Source: Scleropages formosus (Eukaryota > Chordata > Actinopteri > Osteoglossiformes > Osteoglossidae). Taken from it: a stretch of 64,000 nt of DNA. Position 1 is the stretch's first letter; each line of letters starts with the position of its first letter. Below the pieces are notes generated by a model, which worked only from the letters and a program-made list of their open reading frames with translations, searched no databases and had not been told where the DNA came from. The stretch lies in the NCBI RefSeq assembly GCF_900964775.1, contig NC_041820.1, positions 8,435,001 through 8,499,000 of the forward strand, read 5' to 3'. Positions 49,090 through 64,000 of the stretch are shown here, piece after piece. A program made the translations under genes and the position numbers.

Positions 49090-50196
49090 ATGAAAACCAC
49101 TGAAACTATTTTTTAATTTGTTTGTATCACTAGCTGAAATTAATTGTTTACTCATTTGTCTTCTAAGTCTATATACATTTGTTGTCCAGTATTATGGTTT
49201 TAAATTGAAAACTGTAAAGTAAATTGCTCGAGTTAATTCACATCGTAAAGAATGCTTACCTTGTAAACTGTTTTACCTGAAGATAACCACTTGTAGAGGC
49301 ACATTTACAAAATTGCAACTGTGTAAATGTGAAATCTTTATGAAATACAGTTCAGGTTTTACAAAAGAGCTTTAAACAAAGAGCTTTAGATACATATACA
49401 CATGATTATGAAAAAAAAACAGCTTGTTTTTTGGATCACAGCATTCACATGGGGGCACATTTTGCAAAAAACTGCCTGTAGAAATGTAGAGTCAGGTCTG
49501 AAACCAAACTGACAAGAATACAGATCAGGACAGATATGGGTCCAGAAGAAACTGGTTTTGAAACATCTTTTGACTTCTGGCAGGGATTCAGCAGTTCTGA
49601 GGGACGGAGCCAGAGGCAGAAAAATGTAATGCTTTTACATGGGTGTACGGAGTGATCAGGCCCTGCAGGTATTTGTGTGTTTACACTTTGGCCATCTTGC
49701 AGACCTTAAACATATGTGAACTTGATTTGGGCAACGACAGGAAGACAATGGGGTGAGAGGAGGAGGGAGGATACATAGGAACGCGTTGACAAGTCAGACT
49801 CTAATATCGTGACATTCTCAATCAGCTGGAAAGGCATTATGGTGGCAAAATGTTGACCCCAGTCTAAGCAAAAATATTACCATAGACAGAAGTTATTCCA
49901 AGTATATTATTATTATGTATTAGTATATATTACCACGACAGAAATAAGTGGTTGTGCAAAATGTAGTAGACTAGAAGGTAAAATTACATTTACCTTTGCG
50001 CTGGAATCACTTAGAGATATAAAATTTAAGCCTTGTTATTGTACTTAACACATAATTAATACACTTCATAAAACGTTTTTAAAAATGCTTTTTTGGGCCA
50101 GTATCCATGTCCATTTCGACCACAGTGATTGACATGGTGGGTTAAACAGAAGGGCTCTGGAATTGCTTTTTTTCATTGCTAATATATTATTAATAG
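49090..50196. other. Intergenic, nothing recognised
   Basis: AT-rich spacer between ezr and kcnk3. No exon or clear repeat was recognised. Confidence 0.4.
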
Positions 50197-50330
50197 AACT
50201 GGCTGGCGTCCCATCCTGAGTGTGTCCCCTCCCCCTCCAGCCTGGTGCCCTGTGCTGCCGGGTTAGGCTCCGGCTCGCCGCAACCCTGCTTGGGACAAGC
50301 GGTTTCAGCCAATGTGTGAATGTGTGTAGT
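50197..50330 (+). repeat. 5'-truncated GT-tailed SINE
   Basis: Begins within 'ctggcgtcccatcctgagtg' and continues through 'gggacaagcggtttcagcc' to a short imperfect GT tail. The head with both pol III boxes is missing, as in the copy at 27058. Confidence 0.82.
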
Positions 50331-55149
<4,819 letters not shown>

Positions 55150-55157
55150 CACCGGGA

Positions 55158-55310
55158 GCAGGTGACGTAGTGGTTAAAGACATGGACAGGTTGCCAGTTC
55201 ATGTTCTGTTACTCTGCTTTTAAACAAGGTATTTAATCTCTCTTTTTCCTATTAGAATTAAACAGCATCAAATGTATTAATGAGTAAAACATCTCATTCG
55301 CTGTTGGATA
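55158..55310 (+). repeat. SINE remnant at the start of the kcnk3 3' UTR
   Basis: 'gagcaggtgacgtagtggttaaagac', then 'ggttgccagttcatgttctgttactctgcttttaaacaaggtattt', follows the head and body of the family at 5101. It begins fewer than ten bases after the kcnk3 stop codon, so the 3' UTR largely consists of SINE-derived DNA. Confidence 0.55.
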
Positions 55311-55465
55311 ACACTGTTAACTAAGCAAGAAAATAACAATCCAGAACAATCTTTCTGTATAAATGCAGCACAACTTTTCATTTCATTTCTCCCAATTGTG
55401 TTATTGAGCACAACAGACAGTTTGAAAAGATTTAAAGTACAATATCATTTACTGTGATTTCATCG

Positions 55466-55640
55466 GGGCAGCTTGTAGCGTAGGGGTTAGATCTGCTGCT
55501 TTTGGACCCAAAGGTTGCAGGTGTGAGTTTCACCTCCAGCTGTAACACCCTTGAGCAGGGTACCTACCCTAAAAATGCTCTAGTAAAGTTACACAGTTAC
55601 AGCTGGCATCAGCTAAATGATTGGTGTATTATAAATGTGA
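55466..55640 (+). repeat. tRNA-derived SINE, plus copy
   Basis: 'ggcagcttgtagcgtaggggttagatctgctgctt', 'ggacccaaaggttgcaggtgtgag', 'cccttgagcagggtacctaccctaaaaatgctc' and 'ggcatcagctaaatgattgg'. Well preserved, and also within the probable kcnk3 3' UTR. Confidence 0.8.
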
Positions 55641-55691
55641 TTTCTTACCTCAAATCAATTAATATGCATTTTAAAATTGTCTTTTTTTTTT

Positions 55692-55697
55692 AATAAA
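55692..55697 (+). terminator. kcnk3 polyadenylation signal
   Basis: AATAAA (overlapping ATAAATAAA) about 540 nt after the kcnk3 stop codon, directly after the SINE. Confidence 0.5.
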
Positions 55698-55699
55698 TA

Positions 55700-56560
55700 A
55701 AAAACTGAAATGCAATACATCTGACCTCTGAACTTGTTTCTTTTGTGTAGCACTTATGTGGAAAAGGTGATTTATATTACTTTTGCATTCCTTCCCTGAT
55801 GTAAATAATCTGTTGCACTACTTTGTCTGAATAATAATTAAATGAGGGGAGTCCACCATTACAGGAACGCACTTCTTTTGCTGTAACAACAAACAGTCGA
55901 TGGAATAACTAACTTTTTATATTTTTCATAATTTCTCCTTTGATGTCTTTTCTTCTGGAATTCCATTTTTTTCCCCCCATTGACAGTATAGCAAACCCAG
56001 GTTATCAGCAAGTGCACATTATAACATAATCATGCTGTCCACATTCATTGTAATTAAAACTTAGCTAAATCTCTATGAGAAGCACACCGAATCTGTTTTA
56101 AGAAATTTAAATCTGGATGTAACCTTGTTCAGTTGTACAACTTAGCCTCCTTTCAAGGAGTAAGAAGCCTCCTAGAATTTCTAGTAGAAACTGGCCCAAG
56201 ACATTTAGAGAGCAATTTTAAAGTCATGTTAGTGTTACATTTGGGGAAATAAATTCTCACACTGTGCAGTTCATCCTGTGTGTGATAATCCAATAATACC
56301 ATGATACAGGTATTTAAATTTTAAGTGACTAAGTAAGTTAAAGAATGAACACGAATAGACCAAGAATAAGTAAAAAGAAAGGAAATACTAACTGCGATAA
56401 TTAAAATTCTTCCATTAATATCACGTTCCAATGACTGCAGTCCATTCTCACTGCGATATTTTCAAGAGCGGTAATTAAATAACTGTCGCTCCGCAAAAGG
56501 CCAAAGGGTGTTTTTTGCTGAATTTTCGGTCGCACCTCAAGCAAGACGGACCGGACTAAG
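55700..56560. other. Intergenic, nothing recognised
   Basis: AT-rich spacer between kcnk3 and the mtarc1 CpG island. Confidence 0.4.
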
Positions 56561-57540
56561 TGGTATAAAACACCCGCGTGCTGGTTGGTGTGGCTTTAAG
56601 ATCCACGTTTCCAGCGAGAGTCTCGCCACACGCGGCGGCTGCTCGTTTGTCGCGTCGAAGTTCGCCCGCAGCTGATTAACATAAAATAATGGATGTCGGG
56701 GGGTCGCTGAGAAGCGCGTGCCTTCAGCACAGGCGCGCGGCGCTTTGGGCCGCGGGGCTCGCGCTGGCCGCCGTCGCCGCGCTCGGGCTCGCGTGGAGCT
56801 ACTTTAGGAAGCCCAGGAGGGTGACCCGCGTTGGGGTCGTGTCCCAGCTCGTGGTTCACCCCCTGAAATCGGGCAAGGGGCTGTCGGTGACCAGCGCGGA
56901 GTGCCTCACCATGGGCCTCAAGTACGGGGACCTGAAGGATCGGTGAGTGAGAAGTGCGCGGACGCGCGCGCGTGTCCGACAAGCGCAGGGGCTGCGTGCC
57001 ATGCGTTCGAAGGCGCGTACCCAGTACACGCGTCTAGTGTTACTCGTCCCTTCTCGGCACTTGCACGGTGCGGACTGCGTTAACTGCGTTGTTATTTATG
57101 GAGGAGGTCGTAGGCGTGCAGCTCGGGAATTTAAAGACACCCTTACGCTCGTCCCCATGGGGGGGGAAAAAAAAGGCTGAAGTCGAGATACATGCATGAT
57201 GCATAAAAAATAATTTTTAATAACTTACTTTCTTAAACTATTCAAAGTAGATCGATACAAGTGTTTGGTCAGAAGAGGGCGGCGGACGCGTGGCCTCGAC
57301 ACGGTGACCAGCGACACGCTCGCTGGCACGAGTTGGAGGAGCCGCGCGCGCGCTCCGGTTTCCTGCTGCGCGCGACCACTCGGACGCGTTCGCGGTGAAA
57401 ACGTGTTTCAGCGCTCGGTCGGAAACCTCCGTGGCTGTGTTCAAACATGTCGCTATCCCCAAAAAAAAGGCTTAAAGCGACAGTTTCGCTCTTCTCCTCC
57501 TCCATGTCTGAGTGGTAAAACCGTCTCACTGGATTACTAG
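56560..57540 (+). promoter_or_regulatory. mtarc1 CpG island
   Basis: CpG-dense sequence begins just upstream of mtarc1 exon 1, covers the exon, and continues into intron 1. It is in two blocks (about 56560-57130 and 57260-57440) separated by a short AT-rich gap. A 'tataaaa' near 56564 may act as a TATA element. Confidence 0.65.
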
Positions 57541-60500
57541 TAATTCCCATTAGGCGTTTTGCTCACGACGGAGAAACGCGCTGTTTGCTTTGTCTATAAC
57601 TTAGTGGGTTGTTGACTTTTTTTCTACGTATTTTAGGTTAGTTTCTTTTTTTTTATACTTTTTTTACCGGCTTCTTAAATGATTTAAATCTGAGGGTTTA
57701 ATTGCTTAACTTAAGTTGGTGCGGAGAACACAGCCGGGCCCCCTCAGTCCACTTTTTTAAAAGTGTAAAACTCTCCTTTCCCTCCAGTATCACTTCAGCT
57801 TGTAAAGGTACAAAGAGAATGAGGTTTTCCAGGTATATTTTATCAATCAGTCAGTATTTTGCTCAGATCTGACATTGTGGGGCGATCATTTTGAACTCTT
57901 TGGGTATAAAATCCAATGTTCTGTGGGCTTTGACATAAACCACTTAATACAGTTTCTATCAGTAACTTACTGGGTGTTAGTGGTGCACCGGTTGGTGCTG
58001 GCGCTTCATGTCCTGCACTGTGGGTTGGGGTGTAGGTTCATATCCAGGTTCAGTCCGGGGTGCGATCGCATGTTCTTCCCGCGTTCGTGTGGGTTTTCCT
58101 TCGGCTGCTCTGGTTTCCTCCCGTAGTTCGAAAGTGACACATTTTAGCCAAACTGGTGACTATAAGATGACCGTTGACTAGTGTGTATGGTTGCCCTATA
58201 ATGGGCTAGTGTTCTATCTATGGGTGTACCAGCCTCACACCTTATGCTTCCAGGATAGACTCCAGACCACCATGACCCTGAAGTGCACAGGTGCTTAATA
58301 ATAGAATTTCAACCTTTTTATTACCTACCTCCTTCTGTATCTTGCTTTGTGGTTGACTTTTTGTGTAGCAAGGTATTTTTGTTGTATCAGTTCAGGGTAA
58401 GTGCTGTGCCTTGATCAAGGGAGCTGCGATAGGAAAGGGATTTGGACCTGGGTCCTTCAGATCGAAAGGTGACTGCTCCAAACACTCAGCTACCTTCTCT
58501 GTCCACACCCTGCCCTTTATTCTGTATGTTGGTTACGGATTTGCAATCGCTCGTGTGCAAAGTCCATCTTGGAGTCCTAGAAACACACGCTGCTCGTTGT
58601 CCCTTTTTTGTAAACATGGTGTCTAAGGGCTTTCTGTTTAGTGTTTATGCCATGTTCCTAAGTTGACCTTTGCTACTTTTTTTTTTTTCTCTCCACCCCC
58701 CCCCTTCCCTAAAGACATTGGCTTGTGATCACAGAGGACGGCCACCAGGTGACAGGCCGGCAGCAGCCGCGCCTTGTGTTTGTCTCTCTGAACATCGACA
58801 AAGGACAAGTGTGCCTGAATGCTCCCGGCATGGAAGAGCTGCTGATCCCCTTTCGCCAGCCAGGGAACCGTATTGCCAGCTGTCGGTGGGTGGAAGCTTA
58901 TGTTCTGAAATCAGTGCAGCTTCTGAACTCAAAGGTTGCAAGTTCAAATCCCCCTCTTGATGTAAAAGCCCTGAACAAAGTACTTTAATTTGCTCCAGTG
59001 TAAAAAAAGCCTATCTGTATAAATATGTTAAGGTGCATAAAATTATCAACTCAAGTCACTTTAGTTCAGTCTGGTTTGTCATTTAATGGTATTCTTCTCT
59101 AAAGACATTTACTCATTTCTTTTACTTATGTAGAAATAAGTGGGGTAGGGCACTCTAAGTGCAATGTATTGAAAATGCTGATTCTATAATGAGAGGTTAT
59201 GGTGTATCATTCATAATGCCTTATATAAAAGGTGGTCCAGCATTAAATAAATATTCTGCGGTCATATGTAGTGTTTAGAAGTAGTACTTCAGGATTCTAG
59301 TAACTTAATTGTCTTAGTTGTGCAGTGGATTTGGCTGGGGCCTGCTCTGTGGTGGGTCTGGGGCTCGAGAGAGAAGATTGAGGCTGCACATATGGGTGTC
59401 GTTCCCCTCGGGAAAGGAGAAACTCGGTTCGTGAGAAACTGTTCTGAAATTGAGGACTAGGGTTTTCAAGCTTCTGTGAACTGTAGTCCTGAAGTTCCAC
59501 ATATTCTCTGCTGCTGCCCACAGTGTGTGGGGCAGCGACATCCAGGGCAGAGACTGCGGGGACAAGGCATCAGCCTGGATGACGCGCTACCTCGCCTGCG
59601 ACCAGACCTTCCACCTGGTGCAGTTTGAGCCCCAGATGAAGGCCAGGAAACCAGCAGAAAAGTTTAGTTTCTTTCCTCAGAATGAGATGGTAAACTGAAT
59701 AACTTTTTTTTTGTTCCTTTTACAGCTTTGTCTAAACTTTCATCCACCTAGGCTGTTGAATGAAAATCACTTTTATAATGGATCTGTCTATCATGCTTTT
59801 TATGTACACTGGCTCCAGGTATCATGAGCTCAAGTTACCAGTTTTATATGTAAAACCATCCTTGTTTAATTCTTATGCTTCCTAAAAGTTCTCCGGTGCA
59901 GAAGAAACCAGCATTTCACACCCACCTTTTAGCTGGCAGTAAATCAGTTGGATTGCCTTAATTCAACTCTCTTCCACAGTGAGTGTCATGAGCAGTAACA
60001 AGGTGAAGAATATTCATCATTTATGGGATGAGTTGTTGAAGAAAATAATTTACCCAATTGGCTGCAACAATTATGTTGGTTCAGCCAGCGCAGGGCATGG
60101 TGCCTGAAGGTGACCCCAGACTATTTATGCTAAAGTTCAAGTTTAGGCTAGAAATAGTCCAGTAGGTTGTAGGAACAAAAGCATGGTTTCTCTCCTTAGA
60201 CCAGTCAAGAATCCCCAGCATTGACAAAAAAACACTGGAGGTAAAGTAACATTGTAGTGCTGGTGTTCCCGAAACGGAGGTACACGGGAATGGGGAGCGC
60301 TGGAGTAGGTGCCAGTAAAAATAAGGAAGCTGCACAGGTAACTGAGCGTAAAAATTCCAATGCAATTAAATTTCTCGGGGATTTTCATGGAATCGGCCGC
60401 CGTCTGGCACAAAGACTGCGGAGACGACACATTTTCACTTGTCCGTTCGTTTTATGTTTATCCATCCATTGTCTGCAACCGCTTGTCCCGAGTGGGGTTG

Positions 60501-61549
60501 CGGTGAGCCAAAGCCTTACTTGGCAATGCAGGGCACAAGGCTTAAGGGGGTGGGGACTCCCCCAGGATGGGAGGCCAGTCGTTTTGTCTATTGTAACTAT
60601 ATTAATATGTATTTTTAAATATTAAAAGACATTGAATTATAGCAATGTCCAAGACTAATGTAGAATCTAACATGACTAAATTGAGGGCCATCTATATTTT
60701 GTTGCTGTGTGTTTCTGACTGATGAAAGTCGATGGATTTTCAAACAAATGAGTGAAGAACTGACTCCTAGTCCAGTTATATTCATCAGGTGTGGAGCCAG
60801 TGTACTCTTATTCTACTGCTGAACAGTAGATGGTCCTTTTATGCGACACTGAAACCTTGGGTGCAGTTCTTATAGTTAAACCCACTGAGTCGTACCAGTC
60901 CAGTGGGAAGGTACACCAGTTGAATCCTTGTTGTGCTGCACTTTACCTCATGGAGCTGTACGAGTATGATCGTAAACCACTGTGTATTAACCCCTGGCTG
61001 TAGATTGCGTACCCTGACAATGGGGCGATCATGCTGATGACCGAGAGCTCTCTGATGGACTTGAACACCCGGCTGGAGAGCAAGGTCACAATGAGCTGGT
61101 TTCGTCCCAGCATCGTAGTGGCCGACAGTGATTCCTATGCTGAGGTAGGGATATGGTGCGCTGTGAGAAATGGGGGGGGGGGGCTTTATACAAACTTTTG
61201 CATACCTGTGTTTAAAATAAATCCCAACTCGTCATTTTCTTGAGGACTCTTGGGGCGAGATCCAGATCGGTGAAGTGAGACTGCGCCGTGTGATGGCTTG
61301 TTCGAGGTACTGCGTCCACTGCCCCTGTATTTGTCATAAGCATGACAATAAATAGCCATGATCACCTTGCGTTGCTCAGGACCTTGTATTCAGCTACATA
61401 CTCTTATCTGAAGCTTCAGATGTTTTGATTATTTTGTCCATCAGTGTAGCTTGGGGGGAAATGCAATAAATCAGAGTGCCATGTAGCTTATAATGATAAA
61501 TTGATTATACTGGCTATACAGTTAGAACAGTTTAAGGTATTGTCAGAGC

Positions 61550-61580
<31 letters not shown>

Positions 61581-62410
61581 GGACGTCTCGGGCACCATTG
61601 CAAATGATTTTTGCTTAGTGCGTGTGTTGTCACTAGGTGTATTTTTACCACTGTGAATCCCGAGACTGGAACCATAACTCGGAAAGAGCCCCTAGAAACG
61701 CTTAAGAGGTAAGATGACTCGGTTAGCTTTATATTTTACACACAATTATATAAGGAGATGGGTTGTCCACAAGGTAGTGTAGTGAAATCTTGGATATAGC
61801 CAGTCAAGTTATTAAAATAGGTGTTTCTCAGTGCTTGCATATTGATCTTAAAGTGCTGCTTGAAAGTATGTGAACCCTATAGGATGGTAATGATTGTATA
61901 AGATATTACAATCACTTATTCCTTTTATAAGTTTGATTTACACACCTGGTTCTACTTACCTACTTGAGTTAATAAGTGAAGCCCAAGTTGCACCAATTTA
62001 TACACCTGCACTAGTTCCATTTTTCTGCTACACTTGATTTCCTCTAAAGCAACATGGAATTTGTCATGACATACCTATTATGTCAGATAAATGAGTTCCA
62101 TAAATAACAATGTTATGGTAAAACTAAGGGCCGTACAAGGTTTGCATGCCATCAGTCTTCAGTGTGTGTATTAAAATGCAATGGGAGAGAGACTTGGTTA
62201 CTCTTTTCTCTAGTGTATTGTCACTGGGGAAGTATTCTAATAAACTGATTTATTGTTGCATGTTTGTCCACCTTTTCCCCTAGCTACCGCATGTGTGATC
62301 CTTCAGAGAAGCACATCTTTGGAACGTCCCCATTGTTTGGCCAGTACTTCACTGTTGTGAAATCTGGGATCCTGCATGTTGGAGATCCTGTGTACGGGGT
62401 CACTTACTGA
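56689..62410 (+). CDS. mtarc1: Mitochondrial amidoxime-reducing component (MOSC protein)
   Basis: Molybdenum-cofactor enzyme of the outer mitochondrial membrane that reduces N-hydroxylated compounds with cytochrome b5 and its reductase. Seven exons: 56689-56942, 58715-58885, 59524-59689, 61004-61144, 61245-61306, 61637-61708 and 62284-62410. Phases agree and give 330 residues (human MTARC1 337). An N-terminal anchor ([20 protein letters not shown]) precedes the beta-barrel domain starting [14 protein letters not shown]. The MOSC part includes [27 protein letters not shown] and TTVNPETG. The Cys before IFTTV matches the molybdenum-ligand cysteine (human Cys273). The end is [15 protein letters not shown]1 and MTARC2 are tandem in mammals; here one gene is seen and it could equally be the ancestor of both. 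Introns 1, 2 and 3 contain SINEs. Confidence 0.95.
57972..58305 (+). repeat. SINE of the 'cctcccacagtcc' family
   Basis: Complete order: head 'gtggtgcaccggttggtgctgg', B-box-like 'aggttcatatcc', 'tctggtttcctcccgtagttc', 'gtgtgtatggttgccc', 'ccaggatagactccagaccaccatgacc' and a terminal 'ttaataatagaa'. Mtarc1 intron 1. Confidence 0.75.
58387..58495 (-). repeat. Partial tRNA-SINE, minus copy
   Basis: 'tcagggtaagtgctgtgccttgatcaagggagctgcgatagg' followed by 'gatttggacctgggtcc' is the inverted body and B box of the family at 5101. Mtarc1 intron 1, upstream of exon 2. Confidence 0.55.
58890..59070 (+). repeat. tRNA-SINE abutting an mtarc1 splice donor
   Basis: 'tgcagcttctgaactcaaaggttgcaagttcaaatcccc', 'cctgaacaaagtactttaatttgctccagtg' and a diverged tail. 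It starts within about 5-20 bp of the exon 2 donor at 58886. Confidence 0.6.
59312..59371 (+). repeat. GT-tailed SINE head fragment
   Basis: 'gttgtgcagtggatttggctggggcctgctctgtggtgggtctggggctcgag' is the A-box to B-box half of the family at 9496. The body and tail are absent. Mtarc1 intron 2. Confidence 0.7.
60460..60583 (-). repeat. Truncated GT-tailed SINE, minus copy
   Basis: 'gcaaccgcttgtcccgagtggggttgcggtgagcc' through 'cccccaggatgggaggccagtc' is the inverted 3' half of the family. The pol III head is missing. Mtarc1 intron 3. Confidence 0.8.
61550..61579. repeat. Poly(T) run
   Basis: About 28 T's in mtarc1 intron 5, close to the exon at 61637. Possibly the A-tail of a lost minus-strand retroelement. 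Confidence 0.8.
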
Positions 62411-62549
62411 GCCAAGAGGACCAGGACCAGCCAGCCTGATGGTAGAAAAAAGGGCTTAATCCGTGACACTGATACTATAGCCAGCAATCTTTAATACTAT
62501 AAAATTTTGTATGTTCTTATGACTTAGTGTAATTACGATAGAGGAATTT

Positions 62550-62555
62550 AATAAA
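62550..62555 (+). terminator. mtarc1 polyadenylation signal
   Basis: AATAAA 140 nt after the mtarc1 stop codon. Confidence 0.6.
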
Positions 62556-62961
62556 TGTTGCATTAAACACCAATTTGGCAAGATTGAACAATGTGAACCT
62601 TATTTCTCAGTTTTGGATTATGACTATGGAGGAGTAACATGGCTTCTGTTCCTAATCGTTTACTTACTGATGCCTATGAATTGTATAAATGTTGCGTTTC
62701 AGAAAAATGATCACATTCTCTGCCTCGTCACTGTAGAAATAATTTTACTCATTACTGCCACTTGCTGGCCAGACAGTGCAACTATGTTTTAATGCCTGTT
62801 ACATTTATTCATTTATCAGACGCTCCCTTATGGGACAAGCGGTTGAGAAAGTGTGTGTGTGTTTCCGAAGTAACGTACATCTCATGGAAAATACAATGTG
62901 TTCATTACATGAGCAGGAAGAGACTTAAATATGTGATTAAGTAGTTTGGTTCTTATAGCAG

Positions 62962-63156
62962 GAGGGGTGCGGTGGCGCAGTGGGTTGGACCGCAGTCCTG
63001 CTCTCCAGTGGGTCTGGGGTTCGAGTCCCGCTTGGGGTGCCTTGTGACGGACTGGCGTCCCGTCCTGGGTGTGTCCCCTCCCCCTCCGGCCTTACGCCCT
63101 GTGTTGCCGGGTAGGCTCTGGTTCCCCGTGACCCCATATGGGACAAGCGGTTCTGA

Positions 63157-63192
<36 letters not shown>
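62962..63192 (+). repeat. Full-length, young GT-tailed tRNA SINE
   Basis: Near-identical over its body to the copy at 9496, with intact A-box-like 'gtggcgcagtgggttgg' and B box 'ggttcgagtcc', ending in a pure (GT)n run. Flanking GTTCTTATAGCA and GTTCTTATTGCA form a 12-bp target-site duplication with one mismatch. Confidence 0.92.
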
Positions 63193-63193
<1 letters not shown>

Positions 63194-63194
63194 C

Positions 63195-63840
63195 TTATTG
63201 CATAAAGAAACAATGTTCACAAGTAGCTACACAAAACTATCATAATATTTACAATTCCGGATCACTTTCCTAGTTTTTTACTATTTGAGATGGATATGAG
63301 CATTTGTATTGCGTTACAGGAGTAGCTGCGGAAAGGTTTATCCGGGCATGATCTTAGTTATTATGATTAGCCTTTCACCTGATGCCTTTAATGCAGTGCA
63401 GTGGGCTGCTGGTTTAGTTGTGCAAAAATTTGGCCATTGATACAGTAGGGTATTTTTACTACAAATTCAGGGTAAGTAGTCTTGCGACATCAAAGGAGTG
63501 GAATTCCAATCTGGAACGAAGAACTAACCCCTCGGCTGCCCGTTGTCCTTCATATGTTCCCCTTGTATAAATAAGTGGATACATGTCCAGAATTACTGTT
63601 GTAGGCTTATATTTTATCATGGAACGTGATTCGGTGGTGGAGGAAGCAGTGCATTTATGAACGTGGAAAAAGTTGAGTCATAATTAAATTATTTCTTTTA
63701 TGGCGTGAAGCCCAAGAGAACTTAGTTCAAGGAAAGAACTTTTTAAATTAAAACACTCTTCAGTGCAGTCTAGAAATCCGGCATATATGACTTCAGCAGA
63801 AAAGGTACCAGCATTAAAAATATTTTATTTATCCAATATT
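63195..63840. other. Intergenic with one degraded SINE
   Basis: At about 63400-63535 a minus-oriented, degraded SINE body is suggested by 'gtagggtatttttactacaaattcagggtaagtag' and 'ggagtggaattcc'. The rest is unremarkable. Confidence 0.4.
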
Positions 63841-63877
63841 AAGCTAACCCCTTATGACAAAAAAATCAAGGCGTCCG

Positions 63878-64000
63878 TTTACCCCGCCCGGTATGGGGTC
63901 ACCGGGGCCCCACCCTGGAGCCAGGCCTGGGGGGGGGGCTCGCATGCGAGCGCCTGGTGGCCAGGTCTATGCCCACGGGGCCTGGCCGGGCTCAGCCCGA
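63878..64000. repeat. GC-rich unclassified repeat, cut by the window edge
   Basis: An abrupt change to about 75% G+C with phrases such as 'ccgcccggtatggggtcacc' and 'gcctggccgggctcagcccga', directly after AT-rich DNA. I recall similar GC-rich phrases dispersed in other fish genomes but cannot assign a family. No open frame of use is visible in the fragment. Confidence 0.45.

Overview
The window is vertebrate nuclear DNA, almost certainly from a teleost fish. It has multi-exon genes with GT-AG introns, CpG-rich first exons, several families of tRNA-derived SINEs typical of fish, and many (CA)n and tetranucleotide microsatellites. The abundant SINE with a (GT)n tail resembles repeats I remember from bonytongue (arowana-like) genomes. 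That placement is a recollection, not something tested here.

Eight protein-coding genes can be read exon by exon. Left to right they are: the 5' half of hadha (minus; mitochondrial trifunctional enzyme alpha); a ZnT1-like zinc transporter (minus) that has lost most of its zinc-binding residues; pacc1/tmem206 (minus; proton-activated chloride channel); nenf (plus; neudesin); tagap (plus; T-cell RhoGAP); ezr (plus; ezrin); kcnk3 (plus; TASK-1 type two-pore K+ channel); and mtarc1 (plus; molybdenum amidoxime reductase). All except hadha are complete from start to stop codon with consistent splice phases. Their order merges blocks that lie, as far as I recall, on human 2p23 (HADHA, KCNK3), 1q32-q41 (SLC30A1, PACC1, NENF, MTARC1) and 6q25 (TAGAP, EZR). 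They are unrelated housekeeping, signalling and transport genes, not a functional cluster.

Layout: 1-4.8 kb hadha; 4.9-5.3 kb a CA repeat and a SINE; 5.9-8.0 kb the ZnT1-like gene with a CpG-rich promoter; 8.6-13 kb intergenic with SINEs; 13-18.4 kb pacc1, carrying a 441-bp pogo/Tigger-type transposon in intron 1; 18.4-20 kb the divergent pacc1/nenf promoter interval; 20-21.9 kb nenf; 22.4-26.3 kb SINE-rich spacer; 26.4-31.8 kb tagap; 32-36.5 kb a SINE-dense spacer; 36.5-49.1 kb ezr; 51.5-55.7 kb kcnk3; 56.6-62.6 kb mtarc1; 62.7-64 kb a young SINE and the edge of an unclassified GC-rich repeat.

No new multi-gene system is visible. The observations most worth following are: the ZnT1-like protein with three of four transport-site ligands replaced and an Arg-rich loop where ZnT1 has a His-rich one; a perfect 45-bp palindrome just upstream of a tagap exon; an inverted pair of about 280-bp repeats with a nearly invariant core bracketing the tagap coding exons; a GC-AG intron and loss of the Tyr353 phospho-site in ezrin; and a SINE family that seeds a microsatellite at each insertion.
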